Positions 38,032 to 49,505 of a stretch of 64,000 nt of DNA are shown piece by piece. Under the pieces are notes generated by a model. It was not told the DNA's origin, made no database searches, and saw only the letters and a list, made by a program, of their open reading frames with translations. The position numbers and the translations under genes are program-made. Within the stretch, counting starts at the first letter, position 1. The number at the start of each line of letters is the position of its first letter. Location of the stretch: contig NC_051106.1 in assembly GCF_901709675.1 (NCBI RefSeq), positions 2,368,001 to 2,432,000 of the forward strand. The letters are read 5' to 3'. This DNA comes from Syngnathus acus. Its lineage: Eukaryota; Chordata; Actinopteri; Syngnathiformes; Syngnathidae.

Positions 38032-39130
38032 GCCACCTCTGGGAGTCAACTCTGCTTTAATGCAGTCAGTGGCAATGAAAATCGCCATCTTTTTGGTACT
38101 CCTCCCTGGGGACCCTTATTAACACCATTATTGTAATACAATCAGTCCCAACGTGCTTTCCACTGAGAAATAAAAGTCAAATATGTAACTCCCTAATAAC
38201 ATGATACTTATCACAGAGCTGTCTTATAAAACTGTTAAACCATGACATCAAAACACACAAATCATATTAAGGTCCTGGTCACGCTTCCCCACAGCTCTCC
38301 CTTTGTCTCTCTTTTACACACTTTTGTACACACACGCATGCACACACACACACAGCCCCCACAACCCCCAAGCGCTCACAGACCGGGCAGTGATAAGCAG
38401 ATATTTGGTCTACAAATTAGCCATAATTATGTAGGCATGTTGTCAAATAGAGCTGCAGACATCTTCATCTGGCCAAAATATGACAGCAACGCAATCCCAG
38501 ACACAAATCTAAAGCGGGCAGATGAACTCAGGTGTTAAAAAGGAGATAGCGATGATTGTATTTTCCATCTCGGAGTATCACTGTGCTTCAAAGATTAAAG
38601 GAGAACAGTTAGATATCAAGGGAGGGGATCGGTCGAATTGATGATTCTTTTTTTTCTCTCTCAAGGATTTAATGTTCATCCCTTGTTTACATCTGCAGTC
38701 ACCAACAGACATGCACAAACATTAATGAGATTAAGAGGAAGCGCTGTGCAATATTTATTAGGCTTGACAAACACTTCTGGGCTTTAGCACACTGGGCTTT
38801 TGGAGCAGCACTCTCTTCTGGGGCCTGTGCTGGCACAGGCTGCCCAAACACAAGAGGCAGATGTCTTCAAATTGCCAAGAGGATCTGCTCGCCTGCCACC
38901 CTCAAGATTGCGGCTCCACTTCTCCACACAATTTTAAAACACACTCGATGCGCATTTGTGAGCTTGCCATATCAGTGCTAATGCATCCTTCCCCTCTTCT
39001 TTTTTAATTTCCCCACCTATTCTTATTTTTTATATCCTCCGTCAGCAGTGTTATAACTTAAAAATGCAAATGGGATGTTGTCATGATTGATGAGGACCTC
39101 TTTTTATTTTGTATTAACCTCCGTTAAGCA
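38030..39130. other. No gene recognised; unique non-coding sequence
   Basis: A short interrupted AC repeat lies at 38327-38356. The rest is non-repetitive, with no exon-like frame. Confidence 0.5.
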
Positions 39131-39139
39131 GGATTACGG

Positions 39140-40135
39140 GGATGCAGTGGCATTTGGTCAGTGACACAGCGGCGGCACTTTCGGCTGGAACGCTTGGCTA
39201 TCACAGTCAGCTTTATCGCTGGGCTCTCTCTCCTCCGAGTGTGGACTAATAAGCCTAGAAACCACGATTGCCTCCCTGCTGAATACCTGATAGGTGGAAA
39301 TAATGATATCAGTGCCCTGCTAATCTTCTTGACTTGCTGCTTGGCTTCAGCCTATTGAGGCACCTGCCATACTTTACGTGTGATGAAATGAATTGAATCT
39401 GTCTGGCCATAATAACAATAGCGGCCATTTTAATGTTGTGGGTAATATTTGTCAGGGCTCTGTTATTTTCTTTTTCTTCTTCATCCCTCCCACTTTAATC
39501 ATTTGAGATATTCTGTCAAGGGAGCCACTAAAGCTGATAGTGAGTCTTACTTATTTTTCTCATTTCATGCAAAAATGACAGGAGTATGCAAATGGATAGT
39601 ACACTCGATGCTCCTTAGAGAAGGGATGTTAAACGCACTGGCAGGCTTTTAATTTTGCTGCTCTGAGCTATTACCTTGTATAACTGGGTCATTCAGTACT
39701 GAACAATGTCCTTCAACTCATTATAATCCATTGCATCCATTATAGGCAATGTACATCATCATAAACAAAGTGTGCTTCCGCCATGAACTGCCTTTAATGT
39801 TCTCTTGGGACAAGCAGTAAAGTCAATGAGGGCACTGGAACACAAAAGAATTTTATATCTAAAGCCCCTATCCAACCGAGCCGTGAGCGATTGAGAATAT
39901 TTTCAAAGGCAGCAAATGTTGAATTCCCGACAGGGTTCATTCAAAGTAGCAAATGTTGGTTAAACGGTCGGCAGACGTTCGTTAGATATGTTCTTTTGTT
40001 GTCGCGATGGAATTTTGAACATGTGCAAAATCCGGTGAATATGTTTGAGATCCTAAAGAGATTCTACAACCCTTTTCAATTCAAAAATGCAAAAAAGGAA
40101 ACACTGTCTTTTTACTGGGGCAGTCTTGTGTAAAG
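39140..40135. promoter_or_regulatory. Candidate conserved non-coding region
   Basis: This is repeat-free DNA of balanced composition. At 39160-39440 there are CpG words plus ATGATATCAGTGCCC and GGCCATTTTAATG. At 39880-40130 there are TTTTCAAAGGCAGC, a twice-occurring AGCAAATGTTG word, and CGGTCGGCAGACG. Several plus-strand frames of 60-80 codons are open, but none has splice sites or recognisable motifs, so I read them as chance openings in possibly constrained DNA. Confidence 0.25.
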
Positions 40136-40639
40136 CACTCCCTCCCTCCCTCCACCACAAGTTTGAAGACGATCGATTGTTGTCATAGAGACTCTGTCAT
40201 TAGATAAACGACTGCTTCCCCAAGCTGTCAGATTAGCTTTGACAGAACAATCAACACAATTTTATTTATGCCTGGCTGACAAAGAATCATTTTGGCCTGG
40301 CAAGAAGTGAACAATCTCGCTGTGTCTCCAGTCGTTCTCTTTAGGAAAGAAAGCAATGACAAGGCTTGAGTTATGGATCACTCAATTTTCCTGACTGTTC
40401 TGTATACGGGCCCATGTTTGATTTGTTCCCCTGTGCCTCAGAAATTAGGCTGCACATATTTGTTGGATCCTCATCTGATTTGAATTTCTGTCAAGCTGTG
40501 AAGCCTAAACTTGCAGTTTCAACACATAAAAAAGGATTTGTGCCCGAAACGTTTAATCTCTTGTCCCACCATATGCTGCCAATTTCAAAAGGAATAAGCA
40601 AACAGATGTATTTAACATATAGTGCATAAGGAAAAGATG

Positions 40640-41222
40640 TCTAAAGATCACAAGGGATTTTTACGATTTGATGTGCATCAACTTCACGCATCTCATGCAA
40701 ATAACTAGTTTGTTGGAAGTTTTTTTAATTAATTTATTACAATTTTTAGAAGCGGCCGCTGTCAAATATTCAACGTACTTAAATGCCTTTACGGGAACAG
40801 AATATCACAACGCCGGCAGCTTTATTTTCCTTCATTATGCGCTTCCAAACGGACTGCCTCTCTGCTATATGCACTAATTTGCAATCTGTTTTGCTATCCT
40901 GGAGGAGAGTATTGTTCTTCTCTACACTATGCTATTAATGAGTACGGTTAAGAACATCATTATTTTTAAGTATCATTTGGTGTTCACGGTGGGTGATCTC
41001 GACAATAATCTGTTTTCTTGTTTCATAACCAAAGCGAAAGCTGTGGGTGCCTATTTATTACTCACGGAGAATCTCCGCTATGCTGGAGAGACAACGCGGG
41101 AGAAATGTAATGAAGACCCATTAATTGCGGGTAATCTGGTTGTTCTTCAGCTCAAGTTTTTCTTCGCTCTGCTAGTTGCTTTATTTGCATTGATGTCCCT
41201 GCAGAAGCAGTTTGCTTCTTGA
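40640..41222. promoter_or_regulatory. Candidate enhancer block bounded by inverted octamer sites
   Basis: The block contains a perfect POU octamer ATGCAAAT at 40695-40702 and its complement ATTTGCAT at 41183-41190. Between them lie further homeodomain-type cores (TTAATTAATTTATTAC, CACTAATTTGC, GCTATTAATGAG, CCATTAATTGC) and a CTGTCAAA TALE-like word. There are no simple repeats. Adjacent plus-strand frames (40668-40877 and 40929-41222) are open for 69 and 97 codons but carry no recognised domain and no initiation or splice context. It is the most enhancer-like stretch in the window to my reading; conservation is untested. Confidence 0.35.
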
Positions 41223-44200
41223 ACAAAGGCGTTGGTGTATGTTAAGTGCTTTTGAAATCACAAGCGTTCAAGCCACAAGGGCCAGTCCTGATGAAAGGGT
41301 GTGAAACACAATGTGGAAATTGATTTCATTATCTTCTCATTTGGCCTTGGCAAAGCTCAGGTTTTTTTTTATGTCAGAGTAACAGATGTGGGGCTGCTGT
41401 GTTCATGCGTGTACATTTAGAACACTTCAAGCAATGAAGGACTAAGACCAGACTGGCCGGATTTAAGCTTTCAGAAATTCATGCAAATTCCAGCAATGTC
41501 GGACAGAATACATTATAGCTGTTTGGACTCGAAATGAGGGCTTATGACATTATGAGGAAAATAAAAGGGAGAATAGAGCCATGAAAAGCTGATCGTGCGC
41601 CACCACAAGTTTGACGGCCACCACTGCATAACACAAAGCCACTTGTAAGATGCAAAGGTCAAATACTTGATTTTCATTTCCTCAAAAACGGATACAATTG
41701 CACTACAGTTAAACTGATGTGAATGTTGTCATTCAATAAGCATGGCGGGGGGAGAAGGGCGAGTAACAGGAAGTCAGGGAGTGCACATTTATAGTCGCTA
41801 CAATCTGTCAGCGTTGAGCAAAGCTGGCATCATTAATTTCTTTCCATTCGAGAAAAAAAACAAAAAACGCCCTTTATTTTTGGAATAGTAACTTCAACGT
41901 CATGCATCCATCTGGCCATTCTTCTATCCTAGTGCATGTGTTCTGTGTCTATGTTAAAAAGGGCCACAGTAAGCAGGGCTGATGAAACAGCAACGTTTGC
42001 TGGCTCCACCATCTGTGTGGAGATGAGTAAAGAGGAAGCGCAGACAATTTATTATAAAGCTTACACTGTCTCCCCATTTTTGTCATTAACGGGAGTGATA
42101 CGCTTCAAGATGTTTCACCATATTTATTACTGCTGCAGAAGTTTGCAGCTGCTGTATCATTCAAGTACAGAAAACAATTTTGCACCACACAAAAATAAAG
42201 CACATGGTTAAAATTAGCTAAAAGCGGGTCTAAGTTGTGGCGCAGAGGGTGTTAAGCGATTTTGGTGGAGTTGGTCGATCTGCAGGCTACAATTGTGATG
42301 GGTATTCCAATCAGAGGCTGCCACAGTCCTACTGGTAGCCACCACAAATTTGCCGATATCATCGTAACATATTGCATACTGTATGGAATTGTACACCTTG
42401 TTGGAATGGCAACTTTATTGGTTGGGTGGGATCTATGACCCTATGGGTCTGGCATTGAGCTAGGGAGTCAATTAAAGAAGCTCCAGCTTAACAGGGCTCT
42501 GATGTGGAGCCATAACGGCGTTATCTCAGCTCACGCTTGAGGTAGCCAGATCTCGTTTGTGACACGAGCCAAGTAAATAAACAGCCAAATGAGGGCACAC
42601 AAAAGCGGCAGGCATTTCCCTGGGCACCTATTATGCCAGGGGCATAGGGAAAATTATGCCCACAACAAATTGCTAATGATGAGCCAATGATGTCTTGTTA
42701 AGCGACATTGTTTTCCCTCACATCCCTTTGTGTCTTTGCCCCCTGTTCTCCATTTAACAAGACCTACAAAACCACGGTGGCGCGGATCTGCAATGTTTCC
42801 CTTTCTTCTATCGCCCTCGTCTTTTTTTCCATCCATCCATTTCTCCCTCCTCCTCTTCTTCCTTCCTTTGCAGTTAATTTGTGCCTGCGCCTCTGTGTTT
42901 CTATCCCCTCATATGCGCTGCCACTCAGAGGGGCTGATTTGGCACATGAGAACATGCTAGAGAGGACATGCTCAGCGGGGAAGGATCTTTTGATGCAGAC
43001 CCCCTAGGGAATCATCTACTGAACCAGCACTATTTATCACAGATGTGACAGCTTTCATCTAACAGTTAACTTTTCCTAATTAGAGTCCCAAGCCTAATCA
43101 CATACGAGGCTATGTGATATTTCTGAGGTGGTCATAGCGCTTCTGGGGGCAGAGCCCGTCAGAGATCCAAAGCATTGGTGATTGGGAGGGTGGGTGGGTG
43201 GTTATTTTGGAGAGAAGAAAAAGGAGTGTTGCTTGTGCCCTGAGTGGGCTGTGGGCTCACCTGGGCATGGAGGCTCTGAATGCTAAATGGCAAGGGCTCA
43301 TCTTATTTGCAAAGAAGCTGCTCCTGAATGTAGATGTGCAATTATAAAGCAGGAAAAGGAAAAACGGTTGCAAGGGGGGGAAAAAGAAAAAAAAACATCT
43401 CATAATGAATAAGTCAACTCCAAGCACAAGCAATGGAAATTAGTCCTGGTGTAATAAATTAGCCTGTGCATATATTACATGAGATGAATACCCTTGGGGT
43501 CTCATATTTGCCATTTTGGCTGTTCATGCCGGTGTATTTGAATAAATCAGGAAGTCATTTGCTACGGGACCAAGAAAAGATAATTTACCTCAAAACCTTT
43601 AGTTCTTAAAAAATAAAGACCACTCTGTCATTTGGGTGTGGTCTCTTTGTCTCATAAAGCCAAACGGGTTATTACATGCCGCTTCCACAATTCTTCCACA
43701 GCCTCTGCGGATTGGCAATCATAGATAGAATATTTCGGATTCAATTTTACACTGATTACAGTTACACATTTCTCCCTAGCTATTTTCTCCAAGGCTGAGA
43801 AACAAATGTGAAATTAGAACCATTGAGCTGGGAGGAAATTTGCATCAAAATAATACAGTGCGCTGTTGACAAACCAAAATCAGATAGCAGCTGAAAAAGG
43901 CGGCAAATTGCAATTTAAAAAGAATGATGTAAATGCTATTTTGTCAGTAGATTTATTCAGTTTCTATTTTGGGAGGGAGAAGGTACAGTGGCCGCTTGTG
44001 AGAAGTCTTATCCAGAGTGATCATTCATACTTGTCCTTCTGCTTTAAGAGTGCCAGAGTCAGTTGAAGGCAGATACTTCAATGGTTAGTGAACTCTCACC
44101 TTTATGTGCATCACTTAGCTTTGAAATGAAAGCCAAGTACAGTCAATTGAAAGCCGTAATGGGCCTTTCTTCAAGCATAGGGTGACTATTATGTATTAAT

Positions 44201-44941
44201 TTCCGATGGAGCCTCTTCAGGAATTGAAACACTGGAAGGGATTCATTGATTCTTGCGCAGGAAACCCAAACAAGGGCATCACACCTGTATATTCGCAGAC
44301 AGTTCAGTTGAGCTTGAGCCTATCAATAGCCACGTCTTGATTTTCGGGTCAATGTCGTGTCAAGCTTTAATGCACTTATTTGAGAATTTATTTACAGTTT
44401 TTAATTTGTTTGCTTGTTTGTTTACACCTGCAAAGTTTTACAGTGTTCATTTTATATTTGAATTTAACTTAATCCTACTCAAGACATAAATAATATGTCA
44501 TTCCCCAAAACATATTCGTCCTTTGTCAATTTGAGATCAACCCCAACATACAGGAAGTCATTTAATTACATAAACGTGATGTCTTTTTGTGCGCATGCAT
44601 GTCACTTCACCAAAGTGTGTCATTCACAGTCTAAGTGGCACTGATTTTTAATATTATAAACGAAAACATAAAAAGATTGGATTCAACAAAAAAATCTGAA
44701 TTAGGCATCATATCCTGCAGTGTGAACATAGCATTGTTTGTGTTTCTATGCTTGTCCTTGTTTCTGTAAAGTGGCATTAAAATTTTCACCTCTTCTGCTG
44801 CTACTTATTTCAATCTGATATGAGTTTTTTTTAATCGTGTTATTGCATTACTTTCATTATATTTGTTTTCATTTCACAAGTCTCTGCTTTGTCCTTGTCA
44901 GAATATAGCCCCCTTTACGTCAACTTTTTGTTGATATAGGA
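41223..44941. other. No gene recognised; unique non-coding sequence
   Basis: No exon or element is recognised. The stretch 42480-42720 is repeat-free and enhancer-like (GTAAATAAACAGCC resembles a forkhead site, and CTAATGATGAGCC is also present), as is 43070-43130 (CCTAATTAGAG...GCCTAATCAC). Minus- and plus-strand frames near 42650-43010 arise from a pyrimidine-rich tract. Confidence 0.45.
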
Positions 44942-45590
44942 CCGTATTTTCCGGACTATAAGCCGCTATTTTTTGCACAAGCTTTGAACCCCGCAGCTTG
45001 TAGTCCAGTGCGGCGTATCTATGGATTTTACATGATTTTTGTGATGTCTAATACCTTTATACACTCGTTAGTAAAAAGTTTGTGGACTGCTGTTGTGTGG
45101 CACCGCTTTGCTTGTCGGAGGTTTGCCGTAGATGTTTCCTCCGACCACTAGAGGGCACTGGGCTATTGTTGATGACATCTTGTTGCGTCACCCTTTTCAG
45201 AATGTCTTCTCCGGAAATTTACGTGTAGCTTGTATTGCATTGCCAGTTTTACCCTCTTAGTGGTCCCATTTTATTTATTATCACTTGTGTGTTGCGAGTG
45301 TTCCCTGCACATTATGTTTATTTTGGTCATCGCTGAGATTTAGATGTTTTTTGCAGAGCTCCTTCATCTCTGTCAATAAACGTTATGTTAATTAAAGGTA
45401 TGCGTTCCTAAAGAACAATTTTTTTCCTGATAATTCTCGTGTATATTCTCTTACAAATAGTAATTAAACATTAAAACACCTGCGGTTTATAGTCCGGTGC
45501 GGCTTATATATCAAAAAACAACAAGATTTTCCTCTCATTTTACCTCGTGCGGCTTATAATCAGGTGCGGCTTATAGTCCGGAAAATACGG
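44942..45590. mobile_element. MITE-like DNA transposon with CCGTATTTTCCGGACTATAAG ends
   Basis: The 649-bp element starts CCGTATTTTCCGGACTATAA and ends with its exact complement (TTATAGTCCGGAAAATACGG), followed by TA; the left side reads GA, a probable mutated TA. Subterminal motifs of the GCGGCTTATA type recur (TGCGGCGTATC, GTGCGGCTTATATATC, GTGCGGCTTATAATCAGG). The middle 450 bp have no long frame. It is related by its ends, but not by its body, to the elements at 37750, 53464 and 62721. Confidence 0.75.
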
Positions 45591-46037
45591 TATTTTTTTG
45601 TTCATTGTGTTTTAAATTGCTTGTGTTGTTACGCTTCCAAGATTTAAATACACTTATTGCTTGTTTGCTTGCGCTTGAATTGGTTCTGCTCCTCTGAGTC
45701 AATATTCTGTTTACACCATTGTAACAATTTGACTGTAATTCATATTAATTTATGATTCTTTGTTTATAATATTCAACAGATGGAACTCCCATTGAGCACT
45801 GTTAACTATACGATTCAGATTTTTCAAATAAATGTTCATTCCACTGATTTAGTTTATTGAGTGACTTTACAATTTCTTCTCTCTTTGTCTTGTACTAATA
45901 GAGTTACACCAAGAATGATACAAAAAACAAAGACATGTTGTTTTGGCGAGTCACTGTGCTCCTAAACATTCATTAACGTTATCAACCAAACCACATTGTT
46001 GATGAATAGTATTTTTTATTTATGTTTTTTTTTTTTT
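45591..46037. other. No gene recognised; AT-rich sequence
   Basis: This is non-repetitive AT-rich DNA ending in a T run (46023-46041). No feature is supported. Confidence 0.5.
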
Positions 46038-46041
46038 TTTT

Positions 46042-46425
46042 GCAGCCAGGAGGCAGTGATTTAATTATGCAATTAGCGCGGTGGATGATTAAATGGCTTA
46101 ATTAATAGCTGCAAAATGAGAATTTGGCTGGAGTTGACAATATTTAACTAGCTCACTAGTTTGTGAGGATCTCTTAATAATTGGTCTCCAGCTCTTTTGT
46201 TCAGTGGTATGATGAGCGTGATGACGGCAAGACAGTTATTGAAAGACTTCAATACCCATCAACAGTTGCATTCATTTGGCTCTTGTGAAATTTGATTGAG
46301 TCACTTTGCAGCACAGCGTTCTAATATAATGGCTAATATTTCTTAGAATAACATGTTAACTATCTAATGAGTCCACTCTATAAATCAATAAATATGAATA
46401 CAAAATTTCTTCATAGTGGCTAGGG
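46042..46425. promoter_or_regulatory. Candidate conserved non-coding block, dense homeodomain-type sites
   Basis: In the first 100 bp there are GATTTAATTATGCAATTAGCG (TAATTA at 46062-46067), GATGATTAAATGGC and CTTAATTAATAGC. Further on come CTTAATAATTGG, ATGGCTAATATT and CTATCTAATGAG. The sequence is repeat-free and has a few CpG words. Such clusters of TAAT cores in unique DNA are typical of vertebrate developmental enhancers. This is inference from motif content alone. Confidence 0.33.
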
Positions 46426-47050
46426 GCTTTGATTTACTCAACTAAGGGATTAAGCGGAGGCATTGATTTTTTTCAGTGGTAGAATTTTGAATAATTTTTT
46501 CTTATTTCCGCCCCAAGGAACTGGACCAGAGGGAACTGCCCATTTAGCCATTCTCACAATGAACAGTAAATCGAACCAATCAACATCATTGGCAGAGCTA
46601 CACAGTTGTCGAGAGTGGCACTGGCCAGTGGCACATCTAAATGCCAACTCTGACTGTCTTTTGAAAAACACGTTTGATTCTTGCAGCCAATTTTAATCAA
46701 ATTCATTGCTTTCACACCATAGCATGCAATCAACATGGCATTTGTAGAATTCAAATAATCTTTCCTCCAAATATTTCCAGGTCATCTTGCTCAGATAGAA
46801 AAGCATCGTTTCTAAGCAAAATCTAATTCAAAGAGGCCCTAAGAGAAATGAGATCCAGCCTTTACTTCTTCTGGGTGGCTTGCTCAGTGCTAGCAAGTTG
46901 TTCGGATGGGCTCTCCGTTAACCAAGCTTACCTAAATGGGTGAGCGATACCATTTTAAAATCTGTGGTAATTACACTGACTACGCTTCAGAGGGCAAAAA
47001 CCAAGACGTCAATTTAGACAGTGGTGCTTACATGTTCAAGTGGACGACGC
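46426..47050. other. No gene recognised; unique non-coding sequence
   Basis: Frames of 66-77 codons overlap on both strands at 46450-46754, with no motifs or splice signals. No exon is supported. Confidence 0.5.
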
Positions 47051-47054
47051 ACAA

Positions 47055-47178
47055 AACAACCATTCACACTCACATTCACATGAATGGACAATTCTGAATC
47101 TTCAATTAACAACATGCATGTTGTTTTATGTGGAAGGAAGCTGGAGTACTGAGAACCCACGCAAGCGTGAGGAGAGGA
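47055..47178 (-). mobile_element. Old SINE fragment (AFC-like), minus orientation
   Basis: ACAACCATTCACACTCACATTCACA, then TCTTCAATTAAC, CATGCATG, GTGG(A)AGGAAGCTGGAGTACTGAG and ACCCACGCAAGCGTGAGGAGA follow the reverse complement of the SINE consensus seen intact at 22648-23010. Only the central third remains, with many substitutions and no tail or target duplication, so it is an old copy. Confidence 0.65.
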
Positions 47179-47572
47179 AATGGAAATACAATATGTAAAT
47201 ATTTAAAGGAGGAAAAAACGGCAGTAGTCTTTCCTACTAGCTTTTCCCAGAGAAATTATTTCACACTTTATGCGTGCGTTGGAGTCATTCGATTTCAGTG
47301 GTTTTAAGACTGGATCTCCAGGTGGGATTTTTCTCAGGTTGTGGCTCTCATTGTTTCATTGGTCGCTGGTTTAGTGAGCTCTCTCCCTCTACACAGCACA
47401 TTTGTCTATTTGATTAACAGACTGCAGAGGAAATGCAAGCAAGCCATTTACAGATAGTTTATTTGTTTTTGCAAAGAGATACGCAAGAGATGCTGATTAG
47501 CGAGCTAACGCCAATGTGGAGTAACATGGGCCTTGCATGTATTTAATTGCTGGCACCTGAATTTCCTCCCTC

Positions 47573-47726
47573 TTGTCTGTCTGTCTGTCTGTCTGTCCGT
47601 CAGTCCGTCTGCCCTTCCTTCCTTCCTTCCTTCCTTCCTTCCTTCCTTCCTTCCTTCCTTCCTTCCTTCCTTCCTTCCTTCCATCCATCCATCCATCCAT
47701 CCATCCATCCATCCATCCATCCATCC

Positions 47727-47786
<60 letters not shown>

Positions 47787-47990
47787 GTCTGTCTGTCTGT
47801 CTGTCAGTCTGTGCGTCAGTCCATCTGCCCTTCCTTCCTTCCTTCCGTCCGTCCGTCCGTCCGTCCGTCCGTCCTTCCTTCCTTCCGTCCGTCCGTCCGT
47901 CCGTCCGTCCGTCCTTCCATCCATCCATCCATCCATCCATCCATCCATCCATCCATCCATCCATCCATCCATCCATCCATCCATCCATCC

Positions 47991-48066
<76 letters not shown>
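47573..48066. repeat. 495-bp compound tetranucleotide microsatellite
   Basis: An unbroken array of 4-bp units in ordered blocks: TGTC (47573-47606), TTCC (about 47614-47681), ATCC (to 47727), ATCT (to 47781), then again TGTC (47784-47806), TTCC, GTCC (47846-47873), TTCC, GTCC (47886-47913), ATCC (47918-47990) and ATCT (to 48066). Neighbouring blocks differ by single substitutions in the unit. All three plus-strand frames stay open, which produces a 216-codon frame of [12 protein letters not shown] repeats that is not a gene; the minus strand gives MDGW/RKEG peptides the same way. Confidence 0.97.
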
Positions 48067-48968
48067 GTGTCAATTAGAAACAGTTGTAGCAAAGGCACTG
48101 TCAATGGAGCTTGTCGGCTCCTGAAGTTGAGTAGTGCTTGCTGTGAGTGCATATTGTTTGCAGCACTTGACACCAGAGTGTGAGACTGAAAGAAGCTGCT
48201 CACTGGCACTGAGACGCACGCCGTTGTCTTGAGTGTGGAGAACCTGTCAACTCGGACCTACTGTAGCTGCGTCTAACTACCACCAGTATAAAATATCTCA
48301 ATCATTTCATCAACATTTTCTGGAAAATATATATTTTTTTCAATTGCTTTATGGAGTGGCACTTTATTCGTCAAGATTCACACCATCTGTAAAGAACGCG
48401 GTGTAGGTCAGCTGTGTCTTTTCAATAGTTTAACCCCTTTCAAAAGAGGAGTAAGAGCATTCTGCTGCTTGAACCATCAGCACCACTAGGTAAATTATCT
48501 CCCATGGATCAATTTAGCAAATGGAATAGCCTATTCATTTACAGCACTATATGGCATTGTGTTGAGGCTATCAACTATCCCTATATTCACACAGTGGTCA
48601 GATATTTCAGGTTCGCTGAGAGTGTTATTTCAATACAGTGGATATAATTACACTATTTTAATCACACATACTCTGCAGCCACAAATGGAGAAATTATCAT
48701 ATGTGCTATTTCAAAATTGTTCAGACACAATTGCCATTAGAGAGTACATAATTGTTTGCTTCTAGGGTTAGTCTGCTTACAGCAACCTTTTTATTGAATG
48801 TGTGTCATTGCTATTTGGGCACTGTTCTTAAACTGAACTTTTAATTACACTACATTGATAGGAGGAAAGTGAATGCATAATACTGCCTGGTGACATGACT
48901 TATTTCCAGCGAACCCACTCTTATTACCTTTTCCATTGTGTTCCTGAAAGGCATCTTCAGTTTATACT
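48067..48968. other. No gene recognised; unique non-coding sequence
   Basis: This is plain non-repetitive DNA between the tetranucleotide array and the hAT pair. No exon or motif is supported. Confidence 0.5.
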
Positions 48969-48976
48969 GTCTATGG

Positions 48977-49497
48977 CAGAGGTGCCAAACTCATTTTTGT
49001 TGCGGGCCACATCGTTATGGTTTCCCTCGTGGGGCCAATAATGACATATTATCGCATTCTTTGTATTTTTTTTCTCCGTTGTTTTTGTTTGTTTATTTAT
49101 TTGTTTCATGGATTTAGATATGGCACTTTAAAGTGTGAATTGTTTTATTTATTTTTTTCCCCATTTTTCATGTTTTGAACATGTTCGAAATAAAGATCAA
49201 CCAATCAATCAATCAATCAAACAAACAAACAAGCAAACAAACAAACAAACAAACAAACAAAGAAACATAATAAAATCCAGAAAAAAAAGTTCAACAATTT
49301 TCTAATTCACTTTGAAAGTGTGGTTTTAACAAAAGATCATTGCAACATCTCACTGTTATTAAAAAGAAAGACTATTTAGAGTTTTGGCATTTTAAGAAGA
49401 ACATTGAGTTGACACTCATAATTTAGATTTTTGCGGGACACATAAAATTATGTGGCGGGCCGGATCTGGCCCCTGGACCTTGACTTTGACATCTGTG
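48977..49497 (+). mobile_element. Non-autonomous hAT element 1
   Basis: The 521-bp element starts CAGAGGTGCCAAACTCA and ends TTTGACATCTGTG, the inverted ends of the common fish hAT MITE (CAGGGGTGTCAAAC type). It has the usual TGCGGGCCACAT near the left and GTGGCGGGCCGGATCTGGCCC near the right end. The 8-bp target duplication GTCTATGG is exact on both sides (48969-48976 and 49498-49505), which proves a hAT-type insertion. It contains a CAAT/CAAA repeat (49198-49266). There is no transposase frame. Confidence 0.88.
49198..49266. repeat. CAAT/CAAA tetranucleotide repeat inside hAT element 1
   Basis: Four CAAT units pass into about twelve CAAA units with one CAAG variant. The array sits in the element's interior and may have grown from an AATCAAT-rich stretch of the element. 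Confidence 0.9.
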
Positions 49498-49505
49498 GTC
49501 TATGG

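Noticed and set aside
47533-48183. A 216-codon plus-strand open frame, with overlapping frames on both strands
   Set aside because: It is read from a tetranucleotide array. A 4-bp unit gives a 12-bp coding period without stops in every frame, so the [12 protein letters not shown] peptide is an artefact.
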